A stretch of 64,000 nucleotides of DNA from Planctomycetota bacterium (GCA_028291545.1 JAQGHR010000065.1:62001-126000), one strand, 5' to 3'; positions 18,398 through 27,568 are shown, counted from the stretch's first letter. Notes: generated by a model from the letters alone, not told the origin. Numbers and translations: made by a program.

Positions 18398-18720
18398 CCT
18401 ACGACGTCCAGAAGACCGACGACCGCGACACCAGGGAAGCCACCTTGCCCCGCGTCTTCCTCCGGGAACCAGGCTGGCATATCAGCCAGAGGGTCGGCAG
18501 CGAGAAGACCTTCTGCTATCAGATGGCGCCCGGCGAGGAGTTCTATCATCGGCTCCTGGATGGCGAGGTGATCGTCTCTCGCGGCGAGGAGAAACTCTGC
18601 CTCCCGTGCGCCGAACGCCGAGGGTTGCTCACGTTCCTGCCGAAGCCCCTTCGCGATCAGCTAGCGGGGGTCGATATCGAGGTGACAGAACGGTTGGGTG
18701 AATACGAGGTGAAAGGCTGA
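18394..18720 (+). CDS. Small conserved-looking protein in HTTM operon
   Basis: A 108-residue hydrophilic protein without signal peptide or membrane helix. It has short blocks such as FCYQMAPGEEFYHRLLDGEVIVSRGEEKLCLPCAERRGLLTF: an acidic beta-rich stretch and a CxxC (CLPC) pair that could be redox active or bind metal. The start ATGA overlaps the HTTM stop, and GGGAGG lies 10 bases upstream, so expression is coupled to HTTM. No family is recognised; it may be a cytoplasmic accessory of the HTTM system. Confidence 0.7.
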   Translation: MTYDVQKTDDRDTREATLPRVFLREPGWHISQRVGSEKTFCYQMAPGEEFYHRLLDGEVIVSRGEEKLCLPCAERRGLLTFLPKPLRDQLAGVDIEVTERLGEYEVKG

Positions 18721-18819
18721 GAGGTTCTTGCCAGGTCGCCGCCCGATACAACCCATCTTGACGGAATCGCCGATCATGACGACGATCGGGTGGTCCTGCC
18801 TTGCGCGCCATTTCTAATC

Positions 18820-18848
18820 TTGACTTGTCTGGTCGAAATGGGGAAGAT
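18820..18848 (+). promoter_or_regulatory. Candidate promoter for the sulfate operon
   Basis: TTGACT at 18820-18825 and GAAGAT at 18843-18848, 17 bases apart, lie 28 bases before the Rrf2 start codon. The -35 is close to consensus and the -10 is weak, which would fit a promoter under repressor or activator control. The Rrf2 protein would be expected to bind near here, but no clear palindrome was identified. Confidence 0.3.
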
Positions 18849-18875
18849 TCCTCCATCCGGCCCAGGATATCGTCG

Positions 18876-19325
18876 ATGAGTGTTTCGTCGAAGTGCTACT
18901 ATGCGATCCGAGCGATCTATGCGTTGGCCGAGCATGGCAACGCGGAGCCGATGAAGATCGCGGACATTGCGGAACAGGAAATGATCCCGATCCGGTTCCT
19001 GGAAGTAATTCTCGGCCAGTTGAAGGGTGGCGGGTTCGTGCAGAGTCGCCGGGGGGCCGAAGGGGGATATCGCCTGACCCGGTCGGCGGACAGCCTGACG
19101 GTCGGCGAGATCATGCGGTACGTGGATGGGCCGATCGCGCCGGTAGACTGCGTGAGCCAGTCGCGGCCGAAGGAGTGCGAGTTCCACGGCGAATGCCACT
19201 TCTTCGGGTTCTGGGGTCGTGTCCGGCAGGCGATTTCGAACGTCGTGGACCGGACGACGTTCGCGGACCTGATCAAGGAGAGCAAGGAACGGAACCGGGA
19301 TTTCGTCAACGAGTGGATGATCTGA
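18876..19325 (+). CDS. Rrf2 family transcriptional regulator, probable sulfur-assimilation regulator
   Basis: The 149-residue protein has the Rrf2 winged helix-turn-helix: CYYAIRAIYALAEHG, MKIADIAEQEMIPIRFLEVILGQLKGGGFVQSRRGAEGGYRL. Its C-terminal part has three cysteines at C92, C101 and C107 in a loop equivalent to the iron-sulfur ligand loop of IscR (C-X8-C-X5-C here versus C-X5-C-X5-C), so it may sense iron-sulfur status, or act like CymR, which senses cysteine synthesis. The gene is the first of a run with the sulfate importer and only 22 bases separate it from the binding protein, so it probably regulates that operon and itself. The ATG at 18876 matches the family's MSVSSKCYYAIRA start. 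Confidence 0.9.
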   Translation: MSVSSKCYYAIRAIYALAEHGNAEPMKIADIAEQEMIPIRFLEVILGQLKGGGFVQSRRGAEGGYRLTRSADSLTVGEIMRYVDGPIAPVDCVSQSRPKECEFHGECHFFGFWGRVRQAISNVVDRTTFADLIKESKERNRDFVNEWMI

Positions 19326-19347
19326 ACGGATGCGAAACGGGGGCGGC

Positions 19348-20373
19348 ATGGAACGCAGGGCGGCAATTTTTCTGGCGGCAATCCTCTCGGCCCTCGCCGG
19401 TTGCTCGGGGGGGGACGCGGCACCGGCCAGCAGCACGTCCGATATCGTGCGGATTGGCGCGTATTCCGTCGTGAAGGAAGCGTTCCACGACGGCCTCATG
19501 CCGGCGTTCGCGAAGCAGTGGAAGGCGAAAACAGGGCGAGACGTCACGTTCGAGGAGGCGTACAACGCCTCCGGAGCGCAGGCCCGCAATATCAAGCAGG
19601 GCTACGAGGCCGATGTGGCCGTCCTGTCCCTCGAAGACGACATGGAGCTGCTGGCCAAGGCGGGCCTCGTCAAGTCCGGGTGGAACGGCGGGCCGAACAA
19701 GGGCATGCTCACGAACTCGCTCGTCGTCATCGGGCATCGCGAGGGGAACCCCAAGGCCATCGCCGGCTGGTCCGACCTGGAGAAACCGGGCGTGGGTGTG
19801 CTTTATCCCGACCCGAAGACCTCCGGCGGTGCGAAGTGGAACGTCGGGGCGATCTATGGCAACGCGCTGCTCGGGTCGAAGTCCAAAGGCGGCACGCCCG
19901 ATCTCAACGCGGTGAAGGCCTCGCTCGCAAAGGTTCAGAAGAACGTCGTGAATATGGACGCTTCCGGTCGTCAGAGCGCCTCCTCGTTCTATGAGCGCGG
20001 GATGGGCGACGCACTGGTCACGTATGAGAATGAGCTACTTTTGCGCAAGAAGGCGGGCAAGGCGATCTCCTATGTCATCCCGCCCGCGACCCTCCTGATC
20101 GAGAGCCCCGTGGCGCTGGTGGACACCTACGTGGAGAAGCACAAGAACCGCGAGGTGGCCGAGGCGTTCCTCGCGTTCCTGCTCAGCCCGGAGGGTCAGG
20201 GCATCCTGGCCGAGTTCGGGTTCCGCCCGGTGGATCCCAAGGTGCCGGACAGGACGGGCCAGCCGTTGCCCAAGGGCGTGTTCCGCATCGCCGACCTCGG
20301 CGGCTGGCCGACCGTCAACGCCGAGGTCTTCGGGCCCAAGGGCGTCTGGACCTCGATCTTCCTGGGAAAGTGA
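19348..20373 (+). CDS. Sulfate/thiosulfate ABC transporter substrate-binding lipoprotein
   Basis: A 341-residue periplasmic binding protein of the Sbp/CysP family. The signal ends in LSALAGC, a lipobox, so the protein is anchored to the membrane. Family signatures are TFEEAYNASGAQARNIKQG-like sequence, EADVAVLSLEDDMELL, the PDPKTSGGAKWN block that binds the oxyanion with SGGA, and VTYENELLL near residue 225. It delivers sulfate or thiosulfate to the permeases encoded immediately downstream. The ATG at 19348 follows GGGGGC and gives a compact signal; the ATG at 19330 is 6 codons upstream and cannot be excluded. Sulfate-binding subtype versus molybdate or tungstate is settled by the CysT/CysW/CysA company, not by the sequence alone. 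Confidence 0.92.
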   Translation: MERRAAIFLAAILSALAGCSGGDAAPASSTSDIVRIGAYSVVKEAFHDGLMPAFAKQWKAKTGRDVTFEEAYNASGAQARNIKQGYEADVAVLSLEDDMELLAKAGLVKSGWNGGPNKGMLTNSLVVIGHREGNPKAIAGWSDLEKPGVGVLYPDPKTSGGAKWNVGAIYGNALLGSKSKGGTPDLNAVKASLAKVQKNVVNMDASGRQSASSFYERGMGDALVTYENELLLRKKAGKAISYVIPPATLLIESPVALVDTYVEKHKNREVAEAFLAFLLSPEGQGILAEFGFRPVDPKVPDRTGQPLPKGVFRIADLGGWPTVNAEVFGPKGVWTSIFLGK

Positions 20374-20377
20374 GCCC

Positions 20378-21214
20378 ATGGCGGAGCCGACGATTTCCTC
20401 GCCGTCCGCGCCTCCGTCGGGCTTGATCTTGCGCTCGCTCACGCTCGGCTATCTCGGCCTGATGGTCGTGCTGCCCCTGGTCGCGTTGACGATCCAGGCC
20501 GCCGAGCCCGGCGCCGGCGCGTTCTGGGAGCAGTTGACCAACCCGTTCGCCCTGCATGCGCTGAGGCTCACGTTCATCACGGCCTTTGCCATGGTGATCG
20601 TGAACATCGTCACGGGCACGGCGACGGCCTGGGTCCTGGTTCGCTACCGGTTCCCGGGCAAGGGGCTGGTCAATGCGTTGATCGACATGCCATTCGCGGT
20701 GCCCACGGTGGTGGCCGGACTGATGCTGGTCGTGTTGTTCGGGCCATCGAGCACCCTGGGGGCGATCCTCGGCAAGTACGGCTGGGGGGTGATCTACCAC
20801 AAGCCCGGGGTGATCCTGGCCTTGCTGTTCGTCACGTACCCGTTCGTGATTCGCAGCGTCCAGCCGGTCCTGCTGGAGATGGACGCCGCCGAGGAAGAGG
20901 CCGCCGCCACCCTGGGAGCGGGTTCCTGGACGATCTTCCGGCGGGTCACGTTGCCGACGCTCTGGCCGTCGATCCTGACCGGCGCGGCGCTCTCGTTCAG
21001 CCGGGCGCTGGGCGAGTTCGGCAGCGTGGCGATGGTCGCGGGCAATCACCCGCTGGAGACGAAGACGGCGCCGCTCTACATCTTCGGCGAGATCGAGAGC
21101 GAGAACCGCCACGGGGCTATGGTCGTCTCGGTGGTGCTGCTGGCCTGCTCGCTCCTGATCCTGATCTTCCTGAACGTGCTCCAGAAGCGCGGGGGACGCG
21201 CCCATGTCCACTGA
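20378..21214 (+). CDS. cysT: Sulfate ABC transporter permease CysT
   Basis: The 278-residue inner-membrane permease has about six membrane helices and the EAA coupling loop EEEAAATLGAGSWTIFRRVTLP (around residues 171-192) that contacts the ATPase. Other CysT marks are NPFALHALRLTFITAF, IDMPFAVPTVVAGLMLVVLFG, and SFSRALGEFGSVAMVAGN. It pairs with CysW to form the sulfate channel. It starts 4 bases after the binding-protein stop and its 3' end overlaps cysW by 11 bases, so the genes are translationally coupled. CysT is also called CysU in enteric bacteria. Confidence 0.95.
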   Translation: MAEPTISSPSAPPSGLILRSLTLGYLGLMVVLPLVALTIQAAEPGAGAFWEQLTNPFALHALRLTFITAFAMVIVNIVTGTATAWVLVRYRFPGKGLVNALIDMPFAVPTVVAGLMLVVLFGPSSTLGAILGKYGWGVIYHKPGVILALLFVTYPFVIRSVQPVLLEMDAAEEEAAATLGAGSWTIFRRVTLPTLWPSILTGAALSFSRALGEFGSVAMVAGNHPLETKTAPLYIFGEIESENRHGAMVVSVVLLACSLLILIFLNVLQKRGGRAHVH

Positions 21215-22067
21215 GGCTCCCGCCGCCGCAAGGAGCACCGTGCTCGCGACCGGGCGATCATCGCTCGGCCGCCGCCTGTTGATCGGGGCCGTGCTGGGCT
21301 GGTTCGCACTCCTGATCCTGGTGCCGACGGCTGCGCTGGCGAAGGAGGCACTCTCGGGAGGGCTGCGAACCTTGTTCGCGTCCCTGATGAAACCCGAGGT
21401 GTTGCGGGCCTTCCGCCTGACGCTCGTGACCACGGCCCTGGCGACGATCGTCAATACGATCTTCGGCCTGGCGCTGGCCATCGTGCTGGTGAGGCAGAAG
21501 TTCTGGGGCAAGACGCTCCTCGACGGCCTGGTGGATCTGCCCTTCGCCGTCTCGCCGATCGTCGCGGGACTGATGCTGATCGTTTTGTACGGGCCCAAGG
21601 GCTGGTTCGCCCGCCCTCTGGCCGCCGCCAATATCCAGGTCGCCTATGCGGTGCCCGGCATGGTGCTGGCGTGCCTGTTCGTGACCTTGCCGTTCGTCGT
21701 CCGCGAGGTCGTGCCGGTCCTCCAGGAATTCGGCGTCGATCAGGAAGAGGTCGCCTATACCCTGGGCGCCGGCCGCTGGACGACCTTCTGGCGCGTGACC
21801 CTGCCCTCGATCCGCTGGGGACTCGCCTACGGCGTGACCCTGACCGTGGCCCGCTCCCTGGGCGAGTTCGGCGCCCTCCTGGTCATCTCCGGCAACACCG
21901 TCAACAAGACCCAGACGGCTACGTTGTATGTGCATGATGCGATCGATAGCCTCGATCCGCAGGGGGCCTACGCGGTGAGCCTGGTTCTCGCGGGAACGTC
22001 GTTCGTCTTGTTGGTGGGTATGGAATGGATGAGGAAGAGGGTGGCGACGAGAGAGGGGAAGGCGTGA
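21204..22067 (+). CDS. cysW: Sulfate ABC transporter permease CysW
   Basis: A 287-residue permease with about six membrane helices. It carries the EAA loop QEEVAYTLGAGRWTTFWRVTLP, and FRLTLVTTALATIVNTIFGLALAIVLVR, DLPFAVSPIVAGLMLIVLYG and VARSLGEFGALLVISGNTVNKTQTATLYVHD, matching the CysW half of the sulfate importer. It overlaps cysT by 11 bases. The expected next gene, cysA, is displaced 840 bases downstream by two overlapping small genes, which is atypical for this operon. Confidence 0.95.
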   Translation: MSTEAPAAARSTVLATGRSSLGRRLLIGAVLGWFALLILVPTAALAKEALSGGLRTLFASLMKPEVLRAFRLTLVTTALATIVNTIFGLALAIVLVRQKFWGKTLLDGLVDLPFAVSPIVAGLMLIVLYGPKGWFARPLAAANIQVAYAVPGMVLACLFVTLPFVVREVVPVLQEFGVDQEEVAYTLGAGRWTTFWRVTLPSIRWGLAYGVTLTVARSLGEFGALLVISGNTVNKTQTATLYVHDAIDSLDPQGAYAVSLVLAGTSFVLLVGMEWMRKRVATREGKA

Positions 22068-22139
22068 CGGCGCGAAATCGGCCTCACTCTATCCATTGAA
22101 AGGAGCGCGACCGATAATGAATCGCTTCGGACTTGCGCG

Positions 22140-22637
22140 ATGAAATTCACGGGGAAGGAATACTACGAAGCAGGCCTTGAGCGCATCCGGCAAGCTCGTG
22201 TGCTCCACGCCACCGGGCAGGATTACGCGCTGGCGATGTATGCCGCCGGGCTTGCGGTGGAATGTCTTCTGCGAGCCTTTCGATGGGACAAGGACAAATC
22301 CTTCGAAGGGCGACATGATCTGATCGACTTGTTAAAAGCCAGCGCCCTGCTCAACCTGCATGAAGAACAATTGCGGGATCGAGGCATCGCGATCGAGGAG
22401 ATCGAGAGGATCGGATTGGAGTTGGGAATCGCGATGAACGAGGTCGTCCTGCTGTGGCACAACAATCTCCGTTTCGCTTCGGAAGCCTGCCTTCGGGCCT
22501 TTCTCAAGCGACTCGGCAGGATTCAAGGACTCAAGGGCAACGTCAACGTGTTGAAGCAGAATTCCATGGACCTGTTGCAGGCGGCACAAACGGTCGTCGA
22601 CAGAGGAGTGGTCCTGTGGACCTTAAAGAAAAAGTGA
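22140..22637 (+). CDS. HEPN-like helical domain protein
   Basis: The 165-residue all-helical protein resembles the HEPN superfamily: an N-terminal helix, then YALAMYAAGLAVECLLRAF (residues about 30-48), then GRHDLIDLLKAS, a pattern seen in HEPN proteins with a conserved acidic Glu in the second helix and a basic HDL. A typical R-X4-6-H ribonuclease motif is not evident, so it may be a structural or regulatory HEPN rather than an RNase. It sits between cysW and cysA, starts 72 bases after cysW, and its end overlaps the next gene by 22 bases. That tight pair inside a sulfate operon suggests a linked unit. Nucleotidyltransferase partners (MNT) are absent here. Confidence 0.6.
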   Translation: MKFTGKEYYEAGLERIRQARVLHATGQDYALAMYAAGLAVECLLRAFRWDKDKSFEGRHDLIDLLKASALLNLHEEQLRDRGIAIEEIERIGLELGIAMNEVVLLWHNNLRFASEACLRAFLKRLGRIQGLKGNVNVLKQNSMDLLQAAQTVVDRGVVLWTLKKK

Positions 22638-22888
22638 GCGACGCCCTGCGTCATTCTCTCGACCCCGAATTCATCCTGCTTGAGGACGACGAAGGCATCT
22701 CCGGGTTCGTCGTGTCGTCGCAATTCCGCGGGCTGTCATCGCTCGATCGCCAGGTACGCATCGCCCATGCCTTGCGAGATTCCCCGAAGAAATTTACCAA
22801 GACTGAACGCCGTCAGATCCTGGCGATTGCCGGCCTGACGCCCGTCGAGTACGAAGTCATCGATCTTGGTAGAAGCCGCAAGCGTTGA
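22616..22888 (+). CDS. BolA-like small protein
   Basis: A 90-residue protein starting at a GTG with GAGGAG 7 bases upstream. The first half, LKEKVSDALRHSLDPEFILLED, and the core FVVSSQFRGLSSLDRQVRIAHAL match the BolA/IbaG pattern of an N-terminal helix, then a helix-loop strand with the xxFxGxxxLxRxxxxxxxL core. BolA family members bind glutaredoxins and iron-sulfur clusters or act in nucleic-acid regulation. Here the cluster-ligand histidine in the RHR region is replaced by Gln (RQVR), so cluster binding may be lost. It overlaps the HEPN-like gene by 22 bases and precedes cysA by 18 bases. The BolA match is by eye only. Confidence 0.55.
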   Translation: MDLKEKVSDALRHSLDPEFILLEDDEGISGFVVSSQFRGLSSLDRQVRIAHALRDSPKKFTKTERRQILAIAGLTPVEYEVIDLGRSRKR

Positions 22889-22906
22889 GAAAGTCGGAGG
22901 TCTGCC

Positions 22907-23974
22907 TTGGGCATCGCGGTACGCAATCTCTCGAAGCGGTTCGGCAACTTCCACGCCGTGGACGACGTGTCGTTCGAGGTCCCCTCGGGCGAGCTGGTCG
23001 CCCTGCTCGGGCCGTCGGGATCGGGCAAGAGCACGATCCTGCGGATCATCGCGGGGCTGGAGCCGGCGGACGGGGGGAGCGTGGAATTGACGGGCGAGGA
23101 CGCCACGAACCTGCCGGTGCAGAGTCGGGGCGTCGGATTCGTCTTCCAGCATTATGCGCTCTTCCGGCATATGACGATCCGTCAGAATATCGCCTTTGGG
23201 CTGGAGATCCAGAAGCTCCCGAAGCCCGAGGTCCGCGTGAGGGTGGACGAGCTGCTGGAACTGGTCCAGCTCGGCGGCTACGCCGGTCGGTATCCGTCGC
23301 AGCTCTCGGGCGGGCAGAGGCAGAGGGTGGCGCTGGCCCGGGCGCTGGCGCCCCGGCCCAAGGTCCTGCTGCTGGACGAGCCCTTCGGCGCGCTCGATTC
23401 CAAGGTCCGCGAGGAGCTGCGCACCTGGCTGAGGAAGCTCCACGACGAGGTCCACGTGACCAGCCTGTTCGTCACCCACGACCAGCAGGAGGCGTTCGAG
23501 GTCTCCGATCAGGTCGTGGTGCTGAACCGGGGCAAGGTCGAGCAGATGGGGCCTCCGCAACTGCTCTACGAGAAGCCGGCGACGGCGTTCGTCACGCAGT
23601 TCCTCGGCTCGGTGAACATCCTGCGGGTGGAGACCGTGCTCGGCATGGACCAGGACGACGAGCGGCCCCTGCCGCTGGAATTGCCCGGCACCGACGGCCC
23701 GGTGCTGGTTTACGTCCGGCCCCACGACCTGGACGTGATGAAGATCCGCAACGGCCGTCCCGCCTGGCCCGCGAGGATCGGCAAGCTCACGCCCCTGGGC
23801 GGCACGGTCCGGCTTGAGCTCACGCTCCACGACGGCACCAGCCTGCTCGTGGAACTGACCCGCGAGCGCGCCCTGGAATTGAACCTGCATCGCGGTGAAG
23901 ATGTGTTCGTTTCCCCCAAGGATATGAAGGTCTTCCACGAATCCAAGGCGTTCGTGGAAAATTACGTGATCTGA
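22907..23974 (+). CDS. cysA: Sulfate ABC transporter ATPase CysA
   Basis: The 355-residue ATPase has Walker [10 protein letters not shown] (residues 35-43), the signature [15 protein letters not shown] (133-147), Walker [13 protein letters not shown] (D157-E158) and the switch histidine in [14 protein letters not shown]-terminal TOBE-like regulatory domain follows (about residues 240-355). It powers the CysT/CysW channel. The start is a TTG with GGAGG 7 bases upstream, and the second codon GGC gives [12 protein letters not shown], the usual family start. The TTG may keep its level below that of the permeases. It is 18 bases after the BolA-like gene, so it is likely still in the same transcript. 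Confidence 0.95.
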   Translation: MGIAVRNLSKRFGNFHAVDDVSFEVPSGELVALLGPSGSGKSTILRIIAGLEPADGGSVELTGEDATNLPVQSRGVGFVFQHYALFRHMTIRQNIAFGLEIQKLPKPEVRVRVDELLELVQLGGYAGRYPSQLSGGQRQRVALARALAPRPKVLLLDEPFGALDSKVREELRTWLRKLHDEVHVTSLFVTHDQQEAFEVSDQVVVLNRGKVEQMGPPQLLYEKPATAFVTQFLGSVNILRVETVLGMDQDDERPLPLELPGTDGPVLVYVRPHDLDVMKIRNGRPAWPARIGKLTPLGGTVRLELTLHDGTSLLVELTRERALELNLHRGEDVFVSPKDMKVFHESKAFVENYVI

Positions 23975-24035
23975 ACATCCTTGCCATCTGGCACCGGCGC
24001 CAGGCCCAACGACACGTCACACCGCGGAGCCGACG

Positions 24036-24644
24036 ATGACTCATTTCTGGAACGCGCACACCTTCGACGCCATGTTCCACCTGCCGCAGGTGGTCTCCGT
24101 GGGCGAGAAGATCCTGCGGCCAATCTTTGTTTATATGTTCCTGGTGCTCCTGCTGCGCGTGTTCGGCAAGCGCGAGCTGGCGCAGTTGAACCCGTTCGAC
24201 CTCGTGGTCCTGCTCTCGCTGGCCAACACGGTGCAGAACGCGATCATCGGTGACGACACCTCGGTGATCGGCGGGATGATCGGCGCCTTCTCGCTCTGCG
24301 CGTTCAATTACGTGGTCGTACGGTTCCTGTTCAAACACCGCAGGCTCGACCAACTGCTCGAAGGCACGCCCACCCTCCTGATTGAGGACGGCAAGATCTG
24401 CCCCAAGGGCTTGGCCAAGGAGATGCTCAACGAGATCGAGCTGACGACGATGGCCCACCGCCAGGGGTTCGCCGGGCTCGACGAGATCGAAAGTTGCGTC
24501 CTCGAACCGGGCGGCACCTTCTTCATCCAGGGCAAGAAGCCTCGCGGGCCGGAACGCCGGCATCACGAGATCAGCGGCAAGATCGACGATCTCTCCAAGC
24601 AAGTCAACGAGTTGCGCAAGCTGCTCCTCGAACAGGTTTCGTAG
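24036..24644 (+). CDS. DUF421 family membrane protein
   Basis: A 202-residue protein with three N-terminal membrane helices and a cytoplasmic DUF421 domain, as in YetF/YdfS-type proteins that are linked to spore-coat or stress-related roles of unknown chemistry in Bacillus. Typical are RVFGKRELAQLNPFDLVVLLSLANTVQNAIIG after the second helix and TPTLLIEDGKI then GFAGLDEIESCVLEPGGTFFIQGKK. The C-terminus ends in a predicted coiled coil (ISGKIDDLSKQVNELRKLLLEQ). The gene stands alone downstream of cysA, separated by 61 bases, and converges on the pseudouridine synthase gene. Confidence 0.9.
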   Translation: MTHFWNAHTFDAMFHLPQVVSVGEKILRPIFVYMFLVLLLRVFGKRELAQLNPFDLVVLLSLANTVQNAIIGDDTSVIGGMIGAFSLCAFNYVVVRFLFKHRRLDQLLEGTPTLLIEDGKICPKGLAKEMLNEIELTTMAHRQGFAGLDEIESCVLEPGGTFFIQGKKPRGPERRHHEISGKIDDLSKQVNELRKLLLEQVS

Positions 24645-24675
24645 TTTGGGCCTCGGCCCGCCGAGTTCGCGACGA

Positions 24676-24716
24676 ATAAAAATCCCCCGAGAGGAAACGA
24701 AATTCCTTCTCGGGCG
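24676..24716 (-). terminator. Intrinsic terminator for the RluA gene
   Basis: Read on the minus strand, an inverted repeat (cccgagaaggaa with ttcc-tctcggg, one bulge, 24684-24716) is followed at once by GGGATTTTTATTC, giving a GC-rich hairpin with a T-run. It lies 130 bases beyond the stop of the RluA-type gene (24844), which is transcribed leftwards, so it should end that transcript and shield the convergent DUF421 gene. Plus-strand sequence after the hairpin has no T-run, so function in the other direction is unlikely. Confidence 0.7.
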
Positions 24717-24843
24717 GGTCTCGCCGCCAATTCGGGGTCAAGACCTCCTCCGTCGAGAAGATTATCGCGACCGGTCCGAGAGTTGATCGCGAAATCCGCC
24801 GCCCCGGGGCAATCCTCGGTCATCGACGGTCGGGGACGCCGCG

Positions 24844-25746
<903 letters not shown>

Positions 25747-25960
25747 GGAGACGTGAGACCGGAGAAAGAGAGAAAGATGAGCGGTCTTCGGGTCCGTGAT
25801 GGCCGCTCACCCGCCGCCCTCAGACCCGTTCCCGGATCCTCGAGTGCGGTCGGTACGCGATGAAGGGATGAGACCGAGGCGTCACCATCATGGTCTAAAC
25901 CTCCATGCCGAGCCGATTGTATGCTTTCGAGCGGTTCGCGGGGAAGACCCCAGCGGCGGG

Positions 25961-26182
25961 TCACGCGTTCCTGGCCGGTTCCTCGAGGAGTTGATCGACT
26001 TTATCCCAATCGATCACCCGTAGGATCACGGGCAGGACTCGCGCGGCATGAACCGCCAACGCCACCTCCCGCAGAATGGCCCCGGCCAGGAAGCCCGCGA
26101 CGATCAGGGCGAATCTCTCCGAAACGGCGTGCGCGACCCCCACGAGTACCGCCGAGAGCGCCACTCGGGGCAGGATCTGCAC
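25961..26182 (-). CDS. Small membrane protein, uncertain start
   Basis: A short protein, 73 residues from the GTG at 26182, with a hydrophobic first half (VALSAVLVGVAHAVSERFALIVAGFLAGAILREVALAV) holding two membrane helices, then VIDWDKVDQLLEE. The frame stays open upstream, and the added residues (FTTAGFLVQIL, preceded by RKLLRKYREHRQKP) look like a natural cytoplasmic helix and a membrane entry, so the true start may be upstream, perhaps the CTG near 26236. No ATG exists in that part. The gene shares the strand with RluA, 214 bases away. No family is recognised. Confidence 0.5.
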   Translation of the reverse strand: MQILPRVALSAVLVGVAHAVSERFALIVAGFLAGAILREVALAVHAARVLPVILRVIDWDKVDQLLEEPARNA

Positions 26183-26360
26183 GAGGAAACCGGCCGTGGT
26201 GAACGGCTTTTGGCGATGCTCGCGGTATTTTCGCAGGAGTTTCCGTTGAGCTGATGAAAGGATGGTCGTCTCTCCGTAAAATCCGCCGACCCATGCCGAG
26301 TTCCACCCGTCCCAGCGCAGCGTCCGTCGTAACCGCGAAGGCTCATGCGGGATTGCCGGG

Positions 26361-26416
26361 TGTTGGCGGATCGGCCCTCGCGATCCCTCCGGTAGGTCCG
26401 ACTTCAGTCGGTCCTA
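26361..26416. repeat. Palindromic intergenic repeat, copy 1
   Basis: A 55-base segment ending in ggtaggtccgacttcagtcggtcct matches, with few changes, the reverse complement of 41303-41360. The core gtccgacttcagtcggtcc is close to a palindrome. Its right end supplies the stop codon (TAG at 26414-26416 on the minus strand) of the neighbouring acyltransferase gene, so the repeat fuses to the coding end. Copies at two places in 64 kb suggest a dispersed REP-like family in this genome. Confidence 0.75.
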
Positions 26417-27568
26417 TCGAGGGATTTCATTGGAGAACCGATCAATCGGAATGCCTGCCGGCTCGCCCCTGTTCCGCGTCAGCCACTTCCCCAGCTGGAT
26501 CGCGGGAACCTCGATGCACTCATATCCCGCCCATGCCAGCGGCAGGCATAGCGTCACGACGATCATCGCGAGCCCCCAGAAGGGAAGCCAGCCATCCCCG
26601 ATTGTCATGACCGCCAGCATCAGCAGGACGTGATAGAGGTAGAGACTGTAAGACCACCTACCGATTTGATCGACCGGCCTGGACCGCAAGAGCCGCCGGA
26701 ACGGGCCGTCTGCGAGCGCCGACGCGATCAGGGCCGCCGCCCCCGTGACCTCCAGTATCAGGTGTAGCGGCACGCCGCGAGGGGACGACGGAAGATCGAT
26801 CCGGTAGTCGATGCAGGCCGCTCCGATCGCGAGCGACAGCCACCACGGGCAGCGAGCGATCCAGGCCCGGCCCTTGGCCATCGCGGCTCCGATCAGGAAG
26901 GGGCAGAGGTACGTGACCGTCCAGAGATAACCGCCCGTCCATTGGCAGTCGGGGCGTGACATCAACTTCGCGAGTCCGATCGTGCCGAGCGATGCCAGGG
27001 CCAGGCCGACGCCCGCGATCGTCCAGGCACTTCGCCGCGCGATACCCATCATCAGGATCGGGAAGATGAGCGATATCTGCATCTCGTACACCAGCGACCA
27101 CGAGACGGGGTTGTACTGCTGCTCGGACATGACGACGACCAGGAGGGCCTGCGTCGCGAACGAGCGGAACGACGCGGGATCGGTGAAGATGCTGGTCATG
27201 TAGCAGGACAGGTGGCGCGGCGGCCCGTGATAGAGGCCGATCTTCAGGAGCGTGGCCACGGTCAGCGCGATCACGAACGGTATCCAGATCCGGCAGACCC
27301 GCTTTACGAGATATGGGCGGTATGCGGGCGGGCGTCCGTTCATCCACGGGAGCGACAGGACGAACCCGCTCAGGACGAAGAAGACGATCACCGCCGCGCG
27401 GCCATCAGAGAAGATGCCGAGCCAGCTGGTCGCGTACGAATTGAGCCACGGCGGCCCGACTGATTCGGTGTTGTACCTCGCGTGGACCAGATGTTGCGCG
27501 ACGACCACTACGGCCGCCAGCCCGCGCAGCCCGTCGAGTTCCGAGAGTCGATCGTTCGCGGGCTCCAT
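26414..27568 (-). CDS. Acyltransferase 3 family membrane protein
   Basis: The roughly 384-residue polytopic protein is of the acyltransferase 3 family (OafA/NodX type) that O-acylates envelope glycans. Family marks are LDGLRGLAAVVVVAQHL (R and H of the first helix, the H being the catalytic candidate), FFVLSGFVLSLPW, KRVCRIWIPFVIALTVATLL, and a C-terminal YSLYLYHVLLMLAVMTIG. It lacks an SGNH extracytoplasmic domain. ATG at 27568 has AAGGGA 9 bases upstream; an ATG at 27598 lacks any. The last residues (RGEPAGIPIDR) and the 43 bases encoding them recur at the end of the DUF1559 gene, see findings. Confidence 0.88.
   Translation of the reverse strand: MEPANDRLSELDGLRGLAAVVVVAQHLVHARYNTESVGPPWLNSYATSWLGIFSDGRAAVIVFFVLSGFVLSLPWMNGRPPAYRPYLVKRVCRIWIPFVIALTVATLLKIGLYHGPPRHLSCYMTSIFTDPASFRSFATQALLVVVMSEQQYNPVSWSLVYEMQISLIFPILMMGIARRSAWTIAGVGLALASLGTIGLAKLMSRPDCQWTGGYLWTVTYLCPFLIGAAMAKGRAWIARCPWWLSLAIGAACIDYRIDLPSSPRGVPLHLILEVTGAAALIASALADGPFRRLLRSRPVDQIGRWSYSLYLYHVLLMLAVMTIGDGWLPFWGLAMIVVTLCLPLAWAGYECIEVPAIQLGKWLTRNRGEPAGIPIDRFSNEIPR
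26437..26479. repeat. 43-base direct repeat, copy 1
   Basis: accgatcaatcggaatgcct and the 23 bases after it recur at 27857-27899 with two substitutions. Both copies encode the last residues of proteins on the minus strand (the REP-linked acyltransferase and the DUF1559 protein), so the peptide RxGGEPAGIPxDR is shared between two unrelated proteins. This is unusual and suggests a gene-conversion or duplication of a 3' end. Confidence 0.85.
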
